64,000 bases of DNA, taken from Orobanche coerulescens (lineage: Eukaryota > Streptophyta > Magnoliopsida > Lamiales > Orobanchaceae). How positions within the stretch are numbered: position 1 is the stretch's first letter; every line of letters starts with the position of its first letter. The notes under the pieces were generated by a model. That model searched no databases and had not been told where the DNA came from. It was given only the letters and a program-made list of their open reading frames with translations. Both the position numbers and the translations under genes were made by a program. Positions 45,823 to 57,707 of the stretch are shown one piece after another. The DNA lies in contig CM065809.1 in NCBI GenBank assembly GCA_033398695.1, positions 86,719,644 through 86,783,643 of the forward strand. Direction: 5' to 3'.

Positions 45823-45831
45823 CTATTTATA
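45823..45831 (-). promoter_or_regulatory. TATA box of C 3' LTR
   Basis: TATAAATAG on the minus strand; the first array motif starts 11 bases upstream at 45843. The same box is at 52944-52952 with the same gap to 52964. Confidence 0.7.
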
Positions 45832-45842
45832 ATAAATGGCTA

Positions 45843-46134
45843 TTAGCGCGCGCTAGGCCACCTGCTCGTAGCGTGCGCTAACGGCTCATTGGACTAGGCT
45901 GTACTCGGCACTTAGCGTGCGCTACGCATCGACACATGGCGTGCGCTAAGGCGTTGACTCGGCTTTTCCGAAAGCCGTCAGTACATCCGACACAATCCGG
46001 CGGGGTCCCGGCGAGATCTCACCTACCGCACGTCCCAATCAATTTGACCACGCATAGCGTGCGCTAATTACGATACGTAGCGTGCGCTATGAAACCATGT
46101 TAGCGTCGCTACCCTTAGCTTGTAGCGTGCGCTA
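45843..46134. promoter_or_regulatory. Array of TTAGCGTGCGCTAA motifs upstream of the C TATA box
   Basis: About eight copies in 290 bases, for example GTAGCGTGCGCTAA, TTAGCGTGCGCTAC, ATAGCGTGCGCTAA and GTAGCGTGCGCTAC, some eroded. The place relative to TATA is the same as in B. Confidence 0.8.
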
Positions 46135-46304
46135 CATGCACGAAATTTCAACCCTACAAATCACAACCATGAAATTAAACGCTCGGCAACATCGGATTAT
46201 GAAATACGGAGAATAATACTTAGACAAAAGTACAATCATTACAATATCGCAAGTTCCAATTACATAACGAAATCTCGGGCATTACATCCTTCCTCCCTAA
46301 AAAG

Positions 46305-46322
46305 AAGTTTCGTCCGAAACTT
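46305..46322. promoter_or_regulatory. Inverted repeat next to the C polypurine tract
   Basis: AAGTTTCG, 2-base centre, CGAAACTT, exactly 18 bases inside the LTR end at 46286. The gap is purine-rich on the minus strand (PPT). Confidence 0.75.
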
Positions 46323-46329
46323 ATGATGA

Positions 46330-46800
46330 AAACAACTCGGATATTTAGCCTTCATACCGTCCTCCGTTTCCCAAGTGGCCTCTTCGACTCCATGTCGTGA
46401 CCATTGTACTTTAACCAAGTGTATTGGTTTATTCCTCAATTGTTTGATCCGGCTCTCAAGTATCTTGATTGGTCTCTCTTGAAGGTGCCATCATTAGCTA
46501 TCTCGATCTCGTCGAAATCAATGACGTGGTCGGGTCAGGTACATACTTCGCGATTGGGATACGTGAAACACATTGTGAACGTGACCCGGCGATGGCGGTA
46601 AGGCCAACTGTATGCTAAATCTCCCACTCTCTCGAGGATCTCAAAGGGTCCGATATATCTCGGACTAAGTTTGCCTCTTCTCCCAAAACGGAAAATCCCT
46701 CGTGTAGGAGACACCTTCAATAGTACGTGGTCTCTAGCGTCGAACTCTAGAGGGCGGCAGCGTACATCGGCATAAGACTTCGCCGACTACGGGCGATCAG
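46330..46800 (-). pseudogene. Element C integrase end and chromodomain remnant
   Basis: The minus strand reads GKLSPRYIGPFEILERVGDLAY at about 46620-46690, the same module as in A. After a frameshift, words around 46380-46440 translate as HLVKVQWSRHGVEEATWE-like chromodomain sequence. Small indels break it in several places. It is adjacent to the PPT, as expected for the polyprotein end. Confidence 0.75.
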
Positions 46801-46844
46801 CAGTCTTTCTCGAATCAAGGCTATCTTCTCTTGAGTCCGAATAA

Positions 46845-47860
46845 TCAATTCCGGTTCCGTCCGATCAAATCAGAAGAATCATCCCGGCCACGGGTGACCG
46901 GCATCTTCTCGTACAAAGCTTCAAATGGTGCCATCTTAATAGAAGCATGCCAACTGTTATTATAAGTGAACTCGATCAAGGGCAAGTGAATTTCCCAATC
47001 AACCGACCAATCTAATGCACAAGCTCTAAGCATGTCCTCTCTTGTCTGAATGGTCCTTTGGACCGACCGTCCGTTTGGGGATGATAAGGTGTGCTAAAGT
47101 TGAGCTCGATCCCCAAAGCCACATGTGAATCTGCTCTCGAGAAATGTGACACGAAACGGCCATCTCGATCCGAAATAATGGTCTTCGGTGTCCGTGCAAT
47201 CGACTATCTCCGCAATAAATATGCGTGCCAATCTCTCGGTCCCCATGTATCTTTAATTCCCGGAAATGAGCCGACTTGGTTAGTCGATCAACTACAACCC
47301 AAATCATGTTCATTCCGTTCTAGTCCTTGGCATACTAGTGATGAAATCCATCGAGATATCCTCCCACTTCCATTCGGGGATCGGGAGCGGCTTTAACATT
47401 CCAAAGCAGTCGTTGATGTTCAATCTTAACTTTCTTGTGAGTCAAACACTTCAAACGTACTGCTCGTCCTTCTTCATATTCCCCACCGGAAGTTTTGCTT
47501 TAAATCTTTATACATCTTCTGCTTTGCCGGGTGAATAGAATAGGCGCTATTGTGAGCTTCCTTGAGAATAGTCCTTCTCAAATCATCATCATCGGGAACA
47601 CAAAGTCGACTCTGGAATCTCGAACTCCATCATCTTGTATCACGAATCACGGGGCTTTTCCTTTCTTTACTTCGTCGCATAATCGAAGGATTAAAGAATT
47701 GTTCAATTGTTTAGACTTGATCTCCTCGACGGTGATGAAGTCGGTTCCATCACATAAAGTTGCCCTTGGATTCTGGTGCCCATACTTCAATCCCCTCGCA
47801 GATCGGTTCTCGTTGAATCTTGGGTTGGGACGTAAGTGCTTCCAACACTCGAAGGGAAAC
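46845..47860 (-). pseudogene. Element C integrase, multiply frame-shifted
   Basis: Fragments in different frames carry IWVVVDRLTKSAHF (core), [22 protein letters not shown] (after the catalytic Glu) and parts of the zinc-binding region upstream. The catalytic triad cannot be read in one frame. Confidence 0.8.
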
Positions 47861-48410
47861 AGTTTACGGCTCAAAGCATCGGCTACTACATTTGCTTTCC
47901 CGGATGATAGAGAATCTCCAAGTCGTAATCCTTGATCAATTCTAGCCACCTTCTCTGCCTCATGTTTAATTCTTTACATTGAAAATGTATTTGAGGCTCT
48001 TATGATCTGTAAAGATCGACAATGAGTGCCGTACAAATAATGCCTTGATTTTCAAGGCAAAGACCACTGACTAGCTCGGATCATGAGTAGGATAATTAAC
48101 CCGTACGGTTTCAATTGCCGAGAAGCATAAGCAATCACTTTATCCCTCTGCATCAACACACAACCCAAACCACGATTCGAAGCGTCAGTATACCATGAAT
48201 CCATCGATTCCCTCTGGCGGTGCTAATATAGGTCTTGTCGTTAGTCTCCTCTTAAGTTCGTCAAAACCACTGGCACTTCTCATTCCACGTGAACTTTTGA
48301 GTTTTCAGAATACTTGGTGAGTGAGCGGACGAGCAATTTTGGAAAATCCCTCTACAAAGCGGCGATAATATCCGGCAAGTCCTAAGAAGCTTCGGACTTC
48401 TTTCACGTTG
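47860..48410 (-). pseudogene. Element C RNase H, frame-shifted
   Basis: The fragment [13 protein letters not shown] marks the RNase H end. The preceding segments match A's RNase H in scattered frames. Small deletions recur through this interval. Confidence 0.75.
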
Positions 48411-49160
48411 CTAGAACTTCCCATTCCAAGATTGCTTCGACTTTCTTGAGTCCACTGAACTCCGTGGTGATATCACATGCCCAAGGAAAGTTACTTCCTT
48501 AAGCGAACTCACATTTAGAAAGCTTAGCGTCTGGTGTTCCTTTCTCAAGATGCTCAAAACCACACGTAAATGTTCGGCATGTTCCTCTGCGTCCCTCGAA
48601 TATATCAAGATGTCGTCAATGAAAACGACCACAAATTTATCCAAGTACTCCAAGAATACCCGATTCATTAATTGCATGAATCTGCGGGGAGCATTGGTAA
48701 GTCCAAGCGGCATCACTACGAATTCATAATGCGTCTGGGATCGAAAGCGATTTGGTATATCCGATTCCTTAATTCTCAGCTGGTGGTATCCCGATCGCAA
48801 GTCTATCTTCGAGAATACCCTTGCCCCCTGCAGTTGATCAAACAAGTCGTCGATCCGAGGTATAGGATACTTATTCTTGATTGTCATCTTATTGAGTTCC
48901 CTGTAATCAATACGATCGTAGGGATCCGTCTTTCTTAGGACAAAGAGAACAGGCGCTCCCCAAGGAGAAACGCTCGGTTGAATATAACCCCTCTGCAACA
49001 ATTCCTCCGGTTGTTTCTTGAGTTCATACATCTCGGTTGGCGCCATGCGGTATGGGGCTCTGGAAATAGGAGGCGCTCCGGGCTCTAGTTCGATAGTGAA
49101 TTCCACTCCCCTCTGCGGAGGTAACCTGAGTAGTTCGTCGGAAATACATCGAGAACTCAT
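48411..49160 (-). pseudogene. Element C reverse transcriptase
   Basis: 249 open residues with [66 protein letters not shown], and the catalytic [14 protein letters not shown] box; ends with [10 protein letters not shown]. It is the best preserved domain of C. A one-base-type defect near the [11 protein letters not shown] words and an altered FRSQTHYEF show small-scale damage. Frames differ upstream and downstream. Confidence 0.88.
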
Positions 49161-49452
49161 TCACAATCGAAATGGACGAGCTCTACCCCTTCCTCTTTCT
49201 TCATGGCATAGCACCAAAGTCCGTGACATCCCCGCTTGATAATTTCACGGCTTTCATTGCTTTGATCAATTTTCCCGAGCTTCCCGGTCTCCATCCTCGG
49301 AATAAGTGTTCGATCCGTCATCGGCAATGATGGAAATGACTCTCTCTCGGTAATTGACACGGCTCCATAACGGTTGAGCCAATCATCTCCGAGAATTAAA
49401 TCGTCACCGCAGATGTCAACCACAATAAGATTCGATGGCCAATCTCTTCCTT

Positions 49453-49755
49453 CTATAGATCTGGGAAATCCTTAGCTTCTAAGGTTCCCACAATTTTCTC
49501 TCCGCTCGGTAATCCCACAACATAAGGTTCACAATTATACAAGCACGAGATGTTCAAACGATTAACACGGTTCAAAGATATAAAAGAATGCGTAGCTCCC
49601 GAATCGAACAAGACACTAGCTGGTTGCAAAAGGATCAGAATCGTACTGATGCAACAGTGTGTTCGATCATCGATTTCCTCATCTCGTACGGGCGTGGAGG
49701 AGCGGACCCGGACTGGATGCCTCTCTCTTCCCAGCGTTCTGCTGCTGAAATCCAC
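49453..49755 (-). pseudogene. Element C protease
   Basis: The motif VLFDSGATHSFIS (active site Asp-Ser-Gly) near the middle, followed by LPSGEKIVGT. The C-terminal part continues in another frame at 49157-49423, with LILGDDWLNRYGAV, the second conserved protease region. Confidence 0.85.
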
Positions 49756-49819
49756 TTTGCTGCGTCTGGTTCACACTCGTCTCTTTCGGGACTGGGAGTA
49801 GAGTACAGTACCAAAAGAT

Positions 49820-49935
49820 CGGGTCGCATTTCCACAAAATGTTGCGCGATGTCCTTCCTGTCCACACTCGAAGCAGTCACAAGTAGCGAAACAATCACGT
49901 CGAACATGTCCCGCCTTGCCACGGTTGTAACACTT
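49820..49935 (-). pseudogene. Element C gag zinc knuckles
   Basis: On the minus strand two knuckle-like units stand next to each other: CYNRGKAGHVRRDC, whose second Cys is replaced by Arg, and CFECGQEGHRATFC, which is intact CX2CX4HX4C. This is the nucleocapsid end of gag. Confidence 0.8.
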
Positions 49936-50161
49936 CTTCCTGCGTCGAAGCGATCGGTCTTGCCGGAACTTCTTTCCTCCTCGACTAGGATGCGGAGGTC
50001 TCTGGATGAGTGAAAAGAGGACCCGACCCGTGGGGGCCCGCTATTCTTATTCTCCGTGAAGTTGCGGACACCTTGTTTCTTTGCTTCCGTCGATTTCTCT
50101 CTTTGCTTCCTTCATATCGTAGGCCAACGCCTTGTCCCGACATCGCCTCAAGGTGGTACAA

Positions 50162-50864
50162 TCAAATCCGGACATATATTCTGAATTTCGGCTTCATTCG
50201 CATGTCAAAATGGAAAATCCTTTCCGCCTCGGTCTGACAGGTGACGCACATAAGTCGGTGGTGATTAAAAGTCTTAATCACTTCCGTCACAGATGCTTCC
50301 GAATTTTGCGGTGAGAAAAACTCCCGAACTCGGGCCTCTTTAAGCGGGCGAGGACAATATTGTGCCTCCATCATCACTTTGAATTCCGTCCAGTCAACAT
50401 TGTGCTCCTCTGGTCGAATGGCCTCCCACCCGTCGAAAGCCTCCCGGTCAAAAGATCTGGGCGGCCGGAACCTTCCTATCGTTGGGACAGTTAATCCTGC
50501 AAAAATCTTTTCCAATTCCTTGACCAATGATCCCACGAAAGCGTCTCGGTGGAACCGTCAAATTTCGGAGGATGCATTTGACCACCTCGGTAAGCCATTT
50601 ATCTCCCGATTATCCACGTTATTCTGCTTTGTCCCATCGCCGTCTGCATGCGATCCACAACTTGAGCAAAGCTGGTTTATCTGGCAACCACTGTTGAAGC
50701 ACTCCCGACGTTAGGATCGCATTATTATTTGCGATCCTGCTGTCCCTCGGAATGTGAATCCGTTTGACTAGCGGCTATCTCGGGAGTAGATCTGACTCTT
50801 CTTGCCTCGCATTACCACGTCCGCGTCCACGACCGCGTCCGCGTCCACGACCTCCTCTCAACAT
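50162..50864 (-). pseudogene. Element C gag
   Basis: The likely start is the ATG at 50864: MLRGGRGRGRGRGRG, an Arg/Gly repeat common at chromovirus gag starts. After stops and shifts, the capsid part is open at 50162-50536 with WTEFKVMMEAQYCPRPLKEARVREFF and VTEVIKTFNHHRLMC. It has the usual layout before the zinc knuckles. Broken by indels. Confidence 0.8.
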
Positions 50865-51078
50865 CGTAAACATAAATACTCATTATCCAGGACAAACTTT
50901 CTCAAAGTACATCCATCAATGTTTACAAGACATGAATTAAATAGAACAGTAGTATTCGAGATTAGGAAACTTACAACCACAGTCGATTGGCGTCTTTGGC
51001 TCGGCAGATGATGTTACGAACGACCAATAATTAAAAGCAGACCCAACTAACCCATTGCCAAGATATCCATAAATCTTA

Positions 51079-51090
51079 GCTCCGATACCA
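51079..51090 (-). promoter_or_regulatory. Primer binding site of C
   Basis: TGGTATCGGAGC on the minus strand, five bases inside the 5' LTR, identical to B's site. Confidence 0.82.
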
Positions 51091-51095
51091 TATTA

Positions 51096-53401
51096 CGTAA
51101 CACCCGAGATATTCGGAATAATTACGCCGCAAACCCTTTAGATAAGGATTTACAAGGCTAATTTTAAAAGAAGTGTAAAAACAATACAATCGAACAAGCG
51201 AAGTTCAAATACTGATTTGATTCAACCGATCAAATAGTTAATTTATACAACCATATCGAAAGGACATTATTAAAGCAGACGTACTCAGTCTTGAGCGAAA
51301 CAAGAAAACAACTCTCGACAACAATAACATCAATCACATCACCGAGCCATCTCATCGTCTCCGTCTGCATCGTGGTGCCTCTCCCGCTCCTCGACCACCC
51401 GAACATCAAAACAATGTCCACCCCGAAGGGGTTAGCAAAACAATGCTAGTACAAGTATCATCATACAATAAATCATCAATACATCATAAAACATGCAAAC
51501 CGGACTTCCGCCACGGAATCCAACGATGCGAATCCTCACGATTCCATCAACACAATACATGGTAATCCGGCGATCCAGCGCCCTCGGCATAGATCCCCAT
51601 GATGATCCGTCGGACCAACGCATGGTGGAAAACACATCCGGCGATCCAGCGCCCTCAGCATAGATCCCCATGATGATCCCGTCGGACCAACGCATGGTGG
51701 ACATTCGATCCAGCGCCCTCAGCATAGATCCTCATGACCCCCTCGGATCATTTATACCATAATCAAACAATTATGCATACACATATGCATTTCAATATGT
51801 TCATCAATATAACAACGAATATCACGAGTATTCTCGAAATACATATCATATTCAACAATATGAATAAAACCACAAGCATGATAAATCGAACTCGACATAT
51901 GATACTTGCCTCGAAAATGGCAAGGGCAAAACACTTCAAAGATCTCGACACACTCGAAGGCCGCCTCCTTCGATCAACGTAACAAGCTCGAACCTTAACA
52001 AAAGGAACGATATACAAATCATCTTAAGTCGAACGATGGCCTAACAATTCGGTCTACGGTCGAAAAGATCAAAAATAACCAATGCTGGATGCTTAGCGCG
52101 CGCTCGTACTCTCGTAGCGTGCGCTAAGACGCTGATTAGCGTCACGCTATCGTATAAGACTAGCGTCGCTAGCCACGGTCTGGCGGTCTAACTCGGTGGT
52201 CTCATAACGTCACGCTACGTGCGTTTGGGCGTAATCGACCGATAGTGCACGTTAACTTACACGTGTTAGCGTGCGCTACTCTGCATGGCGAATACCGCGA
52301 ACCGAAAGCTGGGTTGAAGGGTGGAAAAACTCATGAATTCTACCGTGATAATACAAGTCATCTTCGGGCAAAACATGCTAACAAGGTTTGTGGAAGATTC
52401 CATTATCATGAGGTACAAATATACGGATAATCAACTCAACATCATATCCTTTCTACGATCTCCAAGAAATAACCTAAGTTCCATTTGTTCTATGTTCCAA
52501 AACACATGATTCCATCGTGTAAAACGTATCAACCGGGTAGATATCCGATTATTGATCAATACTTGATTTGAACATGCTTAGGAGTCCTATAATAAGATGG
52601 TTCAAAGGTTCATACGATATATAATGCCGATACGTCAAAAGTATCCTTCTAACATGTGATGACCGATTATAATCGAATTACTTGTTTATCAAAACATGAT
52701 TTAAACTTCCTTAGGACATTACTAACATTAGTGAAGAATCACCTACCTCAAGGTAGTGAAGAATACGGAGGAAAGCAGCGATCCAACACCGAAGGCTTGA
52801 CACCAAGCTCGAATGATAAGCGATCTTCAATCTCGAGCTAGGAGGTTGATATGAAGTGTTTAGGACGAAGGGAATTATGATCTAAGTGTAAGAGTTCGGG
52901 TTATGGGAGGAGAAAAAGCTGAAATCTCGAATAGGATGATGTCCTATTTATAATAAATGGCTATTAGCGCGCTAGGCCCGCTCGTAGCGTGCGCTAACGG
53001 CTCATTGGACTAGACTGTACTCGGCACTTAGCGTGCGCTACGCATCGACATGTAGCGTGCGCTAAGGCGTTGACTTCGGCTTTTCCGGCCGTCTGTACAT
53101 CCGACACAATCCGGCAGGGTCCCGGCAGATCTCACCTACCGCACGTCCCAATCAATTTGACCACGCATAGCGTGCGCTAATTACATTCTGTAGCGTGCGC
53201 TATGAAACCATGTTAGCGTACGCTACCCTTAGCCTGTAGCGTGCGCTACATGCACAGAATTTCAACCCTACAAATCACAACCATGAAATTAAACGCTCGG
53301 CAACATCGGATTATGAAATACGGAGAATAATACTTAGACAAAAGTACAATCATTACAATATCGCAAGTTCCAATTACATAACAGAAATCTCGGGCATTAC
53401 A
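51096..53401 (-). repeat. Element C 5' LTR
   Basis: 2306 bases; the first base pair is CG instead of TG. It has the same modules as the left copy: tandem repeat (51572-51747), small cluster (52093-52279), TATA box (52944-52952) and U3 array (52964-53249). Confidence 0.9.
52964..53249. promoter_or_regulatory. Array of TTAGCGTGCGCTAA motifs, C 5' LTR
   Basis: The same array as at 45843-46134, 11 bases from the TATA box. Several motifs shortened in the left LTR are whole here and the reverse, for example TTAGCGTACGCTAC at 53214 against TTAGCGTCGCTAC. Confidence 0.8.
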
Positions 53402-53406
53402 TAAAT
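53402..53406. repeat. Right target-site duplication of C (TAAAT)
   Basis: Matches 43967-43971. Confidence 0.88.
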
Positions 53407-53727
53407 AAAGGTTTAACAAAAAATTTGTTTAATTTTTTTATTATTAAGTACTACTAAATTACTAATATTAATTACTATATAAAAATTAAATAAAATAATT
53501 TATTGGTGGGTGGGCGATCCCCCCCCCACCCATGCCAAAAAGCCTAGCCCAACCCTGTGCGGGGCGGGCAGGCTCGCGAGCTCGGCCCGTATTTAACGCT
53601 CTACCCATATTGCATGTATAAATATAAAAGTATTAAATTAATATTGTAAATAAGAAATGGTGGTTGTTTCAAACCGTAAAAACAACCCCTCACCACTTGA
53701 TAAAACAACTAGATAATAATTACTTAG

Positions 53728-53965
53728 TACCCCTTCGGTCCATTAAGAAGTTGTCTCTTTGATTTCAGTATGGAGTTTAAGAAATTAGTTAATTGTGATG
53801 TGTGATTGAAATAAAGGTCTACTTTAATTGTAGTTTTAAAGTGAAATATGTGCGAAATATGTGGGAAATGTGTGAGGTATATACATACTAAAAATAGAGA
53901 AGGTAAGTTTTTTATGACGGATTCAAATGACAAAAGAGGTAAGTAGTTTATGGACGAATGAAGTA
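53728..53965. mobile_element. Stowaway-type MITE
   Basis: 238 bases with inverted ends TACCCCTTCGGTCCATTAA and TACTTCATTCGTCCATAAA (the latter from the other strand), flanked by TA. The CTCCGTCC-like ends and TA target are typical of Stowaway (Tc1/mariner) elements. Non-coding. Confidence 0.75.
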
Positions 53966-55288
53966 TAATTTAATTATATACGTACTTAATTCTCAGGTAC
54001 AGCTAGATCATTCTTATATGTTTATATATTTATACATGCAATATGGAAATTAGTATATCTCGAAGACAATGGGAAACAGAGACATGTATAACCATTTCTA
54101 CGACTAGAGGGGCGGGACTAGGGCTGGCGTGGGACAAAGATGGAACTGCACCCCCATGTTATTTAAGTGCGGTGTAGTTTTTTGTGGGATAGATCATTTT
54201 TTTTATATATGAAATCACCCCGTACCGCAATTTCGTAGGGCGGCATGGTTGGTGCAGGATTTTTTTTTCATAGAAGAGGAGGATTGTCCCCTGTCCCGAG
54301 TATCCCTTGAGTCTCTACACCCCTGGTTTAGAAGTAAGTTTTTCAATATGACATCTTCGTCTCATGGTCTCCCGCTTGGGTTATAGGCCCGTGGCATGGT
54401 TGATGGTTGGTACAGGGTGGGAATGAGAAGATTATAATTTTTGGTATACATTCCCTTTTTTCAGAAATGTCATTATGCACTTTTTAAACTAGTTTCCAAA
54501 TACATGACTTATAAAGCAAAGATCTGGTGCCTAAACTTCAGTGCTTAAATTATGATTAAGGATCGTGAATACACAAGTATTCATATACTGGGTTAAATGA
54601 GTATATGAGTACTCTATCTCGGTCAGATGGACATTATTAACTCACAATATGATGATTAATTTACTATTGTACTATATATGAGTACATGAGTACTCATATA
54701 CTCAGCCGAATGACTACATGAGTGCCCATGTGTTTGCCTGAATGAATACATGGGTACTCATGTACTCGTCAAATGAGTATTGTTGTACTCATATAATATG
54801 GGTACTTTTTTTACTCATGTAATATGAGTACTTGCACTCGATATATACATATATATATATATACATACATATATACACTATTGTAGTCGAGTGCTCGGTC
54901 AAATGAGTATAATAGTACTCATATATTTACACGAGTACGATAATAGTTTTTAATCAAGCAATATGGACACTGAAGTAATTTAAGCATGACTTAAGCAAAA
55001 AATAAATTAAGCAGGGTATGCGATTCCATGACACATATGTACCATTTTACGCGGATAGAAAATCATGTGCCTATGATAATTTTTACATATTTTTCTAAGA
55101 CCAAAAGTTGGTTTTGAATAATTTCCATCATTTGTAAATATAAGAAAAAAATACAATAATACATATATTCTTGATTTGTAAGAAACCATATATTATCCCT
55201 TTTGATATTTTATTTCTCATATCCACGGAATTTGATTTAGAATTATTTTTAATATACCAAACGTGAAATCTTACGAAGTTCAAAGTTC
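53966..55288. other. AT-rich intergenic stretch; no gene seen
   Basis: Contains a short GC-rich patch at 54103-54310, the degenerate GAGTACTCAT repeat region (54570-54940) and a TA-rich microsatellite at 54841-54880. No protein was recognised. Confidence 0.6.
54570..54940. repeat. Degenerate GAGTACTCAT repeat region
   Basis: Many copies of the palindrome-like words GAGTACTCAT, TGAGTAC and TACTCATGTACTC in about 370 bases, with an alternating AT/CATA run inside. It looks like an old minisatellite. Confidence 0.7.
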
Positions 55289-55499
55289 TTTTTTTACAGA
55301 AACGACGTCCAGTGTGTGGAGTTGAGGCGAGACCCACCAACCTATGATATAAAGACGAAATCACGAAATACAAACAATTCGACCCAAACTATGATCAAAA
55401 TAAGCCATAATTTGGATCCTAAAACTAAAACACCTATGTCCTAAAATACAATGTGCATCACCGTAAATGTAGGCTAAAGTACATGCCAAAATGAGATAA

Positions 55500-56141
55500 A
55501 TGAACCTATAATAATAAAAATACTAATGTTATCTAAAATGAAACGAAGGATAACCAAGATGATCCAAACATATAATGGAGAGAAGAAACAAAGGAGCAGT
55601 ATCTGTAGTAAATATCTGAATGCCTCGGGATGACAAACTAAGCCCAAAAGGATAATCGACTGGCTTGTCGCCCTCCCGAAAGATATGTTTAACTCTGAAC
55701 TGGATTTCACTGAAGATGTGAAGAATACGCAAAAGAATGTGTAGAATCTACCATTAGATCTAATGGACTGACGTAAGCAGGGTCACCACAACAGCTACAT
55801 CAAGCTCAATTCATATGTGCCTCAAATGTTGACCAATAGCTAGTGCCTGGATCTCAGTATCAAGACTTGATGAAGCCTGAAAAGAGGAGTGGAAAAGAAG
55901 GAGCTCTCCACGATGATCTCTGATCAGACCTCCACCATCAATAATCTGAGTATCTTTATCGAACGAACCATCAGTGTTCAGCTTGATCCAAGGAGAATTG
56001 GGTCGAAGCCAAATGATAAGAATAGAGCGATGTTCCTGAGCCGGGGAATAGGAGGCTTGTCAAAAACGATTGGTAACTGAGCATCCCGCTCAGAACTACT
56101 GAGTGATAAGCCCTACAATAGATAGTAAATAAATATCACGC
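55500..56141 (-). pseudogene. F1 RNase H domain remnant
   Basis: Shares its order and many words with F2's RNase H (59972-60530): the segments LNTDGSF-like near 55960, then the IFSEIQFRVKHIFREGDKPVDY tail near 55640-55720. It is broken by frameshifts. Confidence 0.65.
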
Positions 56142-56142
56142 T

Positions 56143-57223
56143 CTACTTGCACAATAATATGAGACGAAGAAAAGTAACACCCATATGCTTAACACAATTC
56201 CTTTCTGTCCAGATGAACCAAAAGATCAAACAAGCAATAACGAAAGATGTGTGCCTAAAGTGTATGCTATGTGAGAAAAAACTCAGAAGCTTAAAAATAT
56301 TTTCTGTAGAGGGTGGGGATAAATGAATCCACGTGCCAAAATACTCCCACACGTCACGAGCCACGTCACTCTCCAAGAAAATGTGAAGTATTATCTCGGT
56401 ATGAAAGGTATGGGCTGAGGTACACAAGAGCATTTGGATGCCAAAATTGCCTCTAGTACTCCGTATAGTATCAAGTGAAACTGTGGCAATAGAATCCACT
56501 AAATGAACACTGATATGATAGGTGTAAGTAAGGTAGTCCAAATGGCCCCAAAGATAAATTAAACAGATCCATCACCCGGATGTGAGACTCAACTAAAGTC
56601 ATAGAAAACGAGCCAGATGAATTAAATGTCCAAAATGATATCCGAATCCTCCTCAGCAGTGGGAATCGCAAAAAAGTCCTCTATGAAGTTGAGGGGAAAA
56701 CCTAGCTCCTCAACAAGAATAGACTCAACCTTACCCCGATACCAACTCCCATGAGACCATAACTCTCTAACTCAAAGATGGGGTCTAGCAATAACCTTAG
56801 AAAAAGAAGAGATAGACCTATCCCCAATCTAGATATCGTTTCAGAAACTAACCTCACCGCTACCATTACCTAAGGTCCAAAATATGAAATCTGGGCCTGA
56901 ATACCCATGCGGAGGAGACAGCGCCAAGGCTAGCTCGCATGAGCTTTAAGAGAAGTACGCATATGTGTGTAGTATCCACCAAAGCAGTATTTATGGAGCA
57001 TAAATTTTGTCCATAAAGTTGTGCCAGCGTGAAGGCGCAATAAGAGCTTATAACTAAAAGCTCTCGCTATGTCTGAGACCAACATCACCCAATGCGTCTT
57101 CCTCTATAGACCAACATCACCCAGAAGTATTATGCAATTATATGCTCTAGATACCGAACAAGTTTCTGAGGTGGGTCCAAAACCTAAATAAGGTAAAGAG
57201 GAATCGCAGGCGACCCCCAACAG
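56143..57223 (-). pseudogene. F1 zinc-binding RT tail and upstream part
   Basis: The open part 56143-56541 carries HIFLESDVARDVWEYFGTW and FWFIWTERNCVKHMG, the zf-RVT module found at the C-terminus of plant LINE RTs. Upstream words around 56700-56900 match F2's WTIGSGSGEVSFWDDTW region in shifted frames. The sequence stops at 57223 where E inserts. Confidence 0.8.
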
Positions 57224-57707
57224 TGTTGGGAATTTGGCCATCCACCATAAATTGCTCTTGTGGAAATAGGAAGAAAAATAGAGAAATAATAACAATACAG
57301 ATTTTAACATGGAAAACTCCCAAATCGGAGAAAAACCACCAGGACCAAAGAAGAAAATATATTATGTAGAAAATTATTATAACTATAAAATATTTCTCCT
57401 TAACCCTACAACACTACAAGGTTTTTTCACTAGCCTACTTTATAGCTCACACCTCTCCCCGTACAAGAAATGCCTTCAATAAAATCTTTTCTGATGTGGA
57501 GGCTCATCCCAAGCTACACCACAGAGCATACTAAGAATACTATTACTTTCTAAAACAAGATAGGAATTTATCTAGGGCCAAAACTTGCTAGACAATCTAT
57601 TGACTTGTGCACTTAAAACCAAAGCATTGACCCTTCTTTTATAACTAAAGAACTTGAGCCTCTTTGTTTGATTTTCCAATATGAGACAAATGTCCCAATT
57701 CTCAACA
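57224..57707 (-). repeat. Element E 3' LTR
   Basis: 484 bases, TGTTGGGAATTTGGCC to TCAACA, highly similar to 59115-59610. Confidence 0.88.

Larger units (their letters stand above)
43972..46286 (-). repeat. Element C 3' LTR
   Basis: 2315 bases, TGTAACACCCCGAG...GGGCATTACA. It carries a tandem repeat (44452-44627), small motif cluster (44977-45162), TATA box (45823-45831) and U3 array (45843-46134). It differs from the other LTR by many 1-4-base indels, mostly near CG-rich words. Confidence 0.9.
43972..53401 (-). mobile_element. Element C: decayed Ty3/gypsy chromovirus
   Basis: 9.4 kb with LTRs of ~2.3 kb (43972-46286, 51096-53401), a PBS at 51079-51090, minus-strand gag, zinc knuckles, protease, RT, RNase H, integrase and a chromodomain remnant, and a PPT next to 46286. 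The target duplication TAAAT is intact. The frame is broken by many small indels. Its LTRs share modules with B: ends TGTAACACCC, the motif arrays and the tandem repeat. Confidence 0.9.
43640..53610. mobile_element. Old GC-armed foldback-like repeat split by element C
   Basis: GC-rich arms at 43640-43760 (GTGGGTTGGGGG..., GATGGGGTGGGCCAACCC) and 53505-53610 (GGTGGGTGGGCG..., GCGGGGCGGGCAGGC) are partly inverted to each other. An AT-rich centre is now split by C. Inside, 43870-43950 and 53410-53500 are direct near-repeats around TTATTATTAAGTA. It resembles short hAT-like plant repeats, but ends and target duplication are not defined. Confidence 0.4.

Noticed and set aside
54570..54940. Centromere-type satellite
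   Set aside because: The repeats are short, degenerate and without a fixed monomer length; it is better called an old minisatellite.
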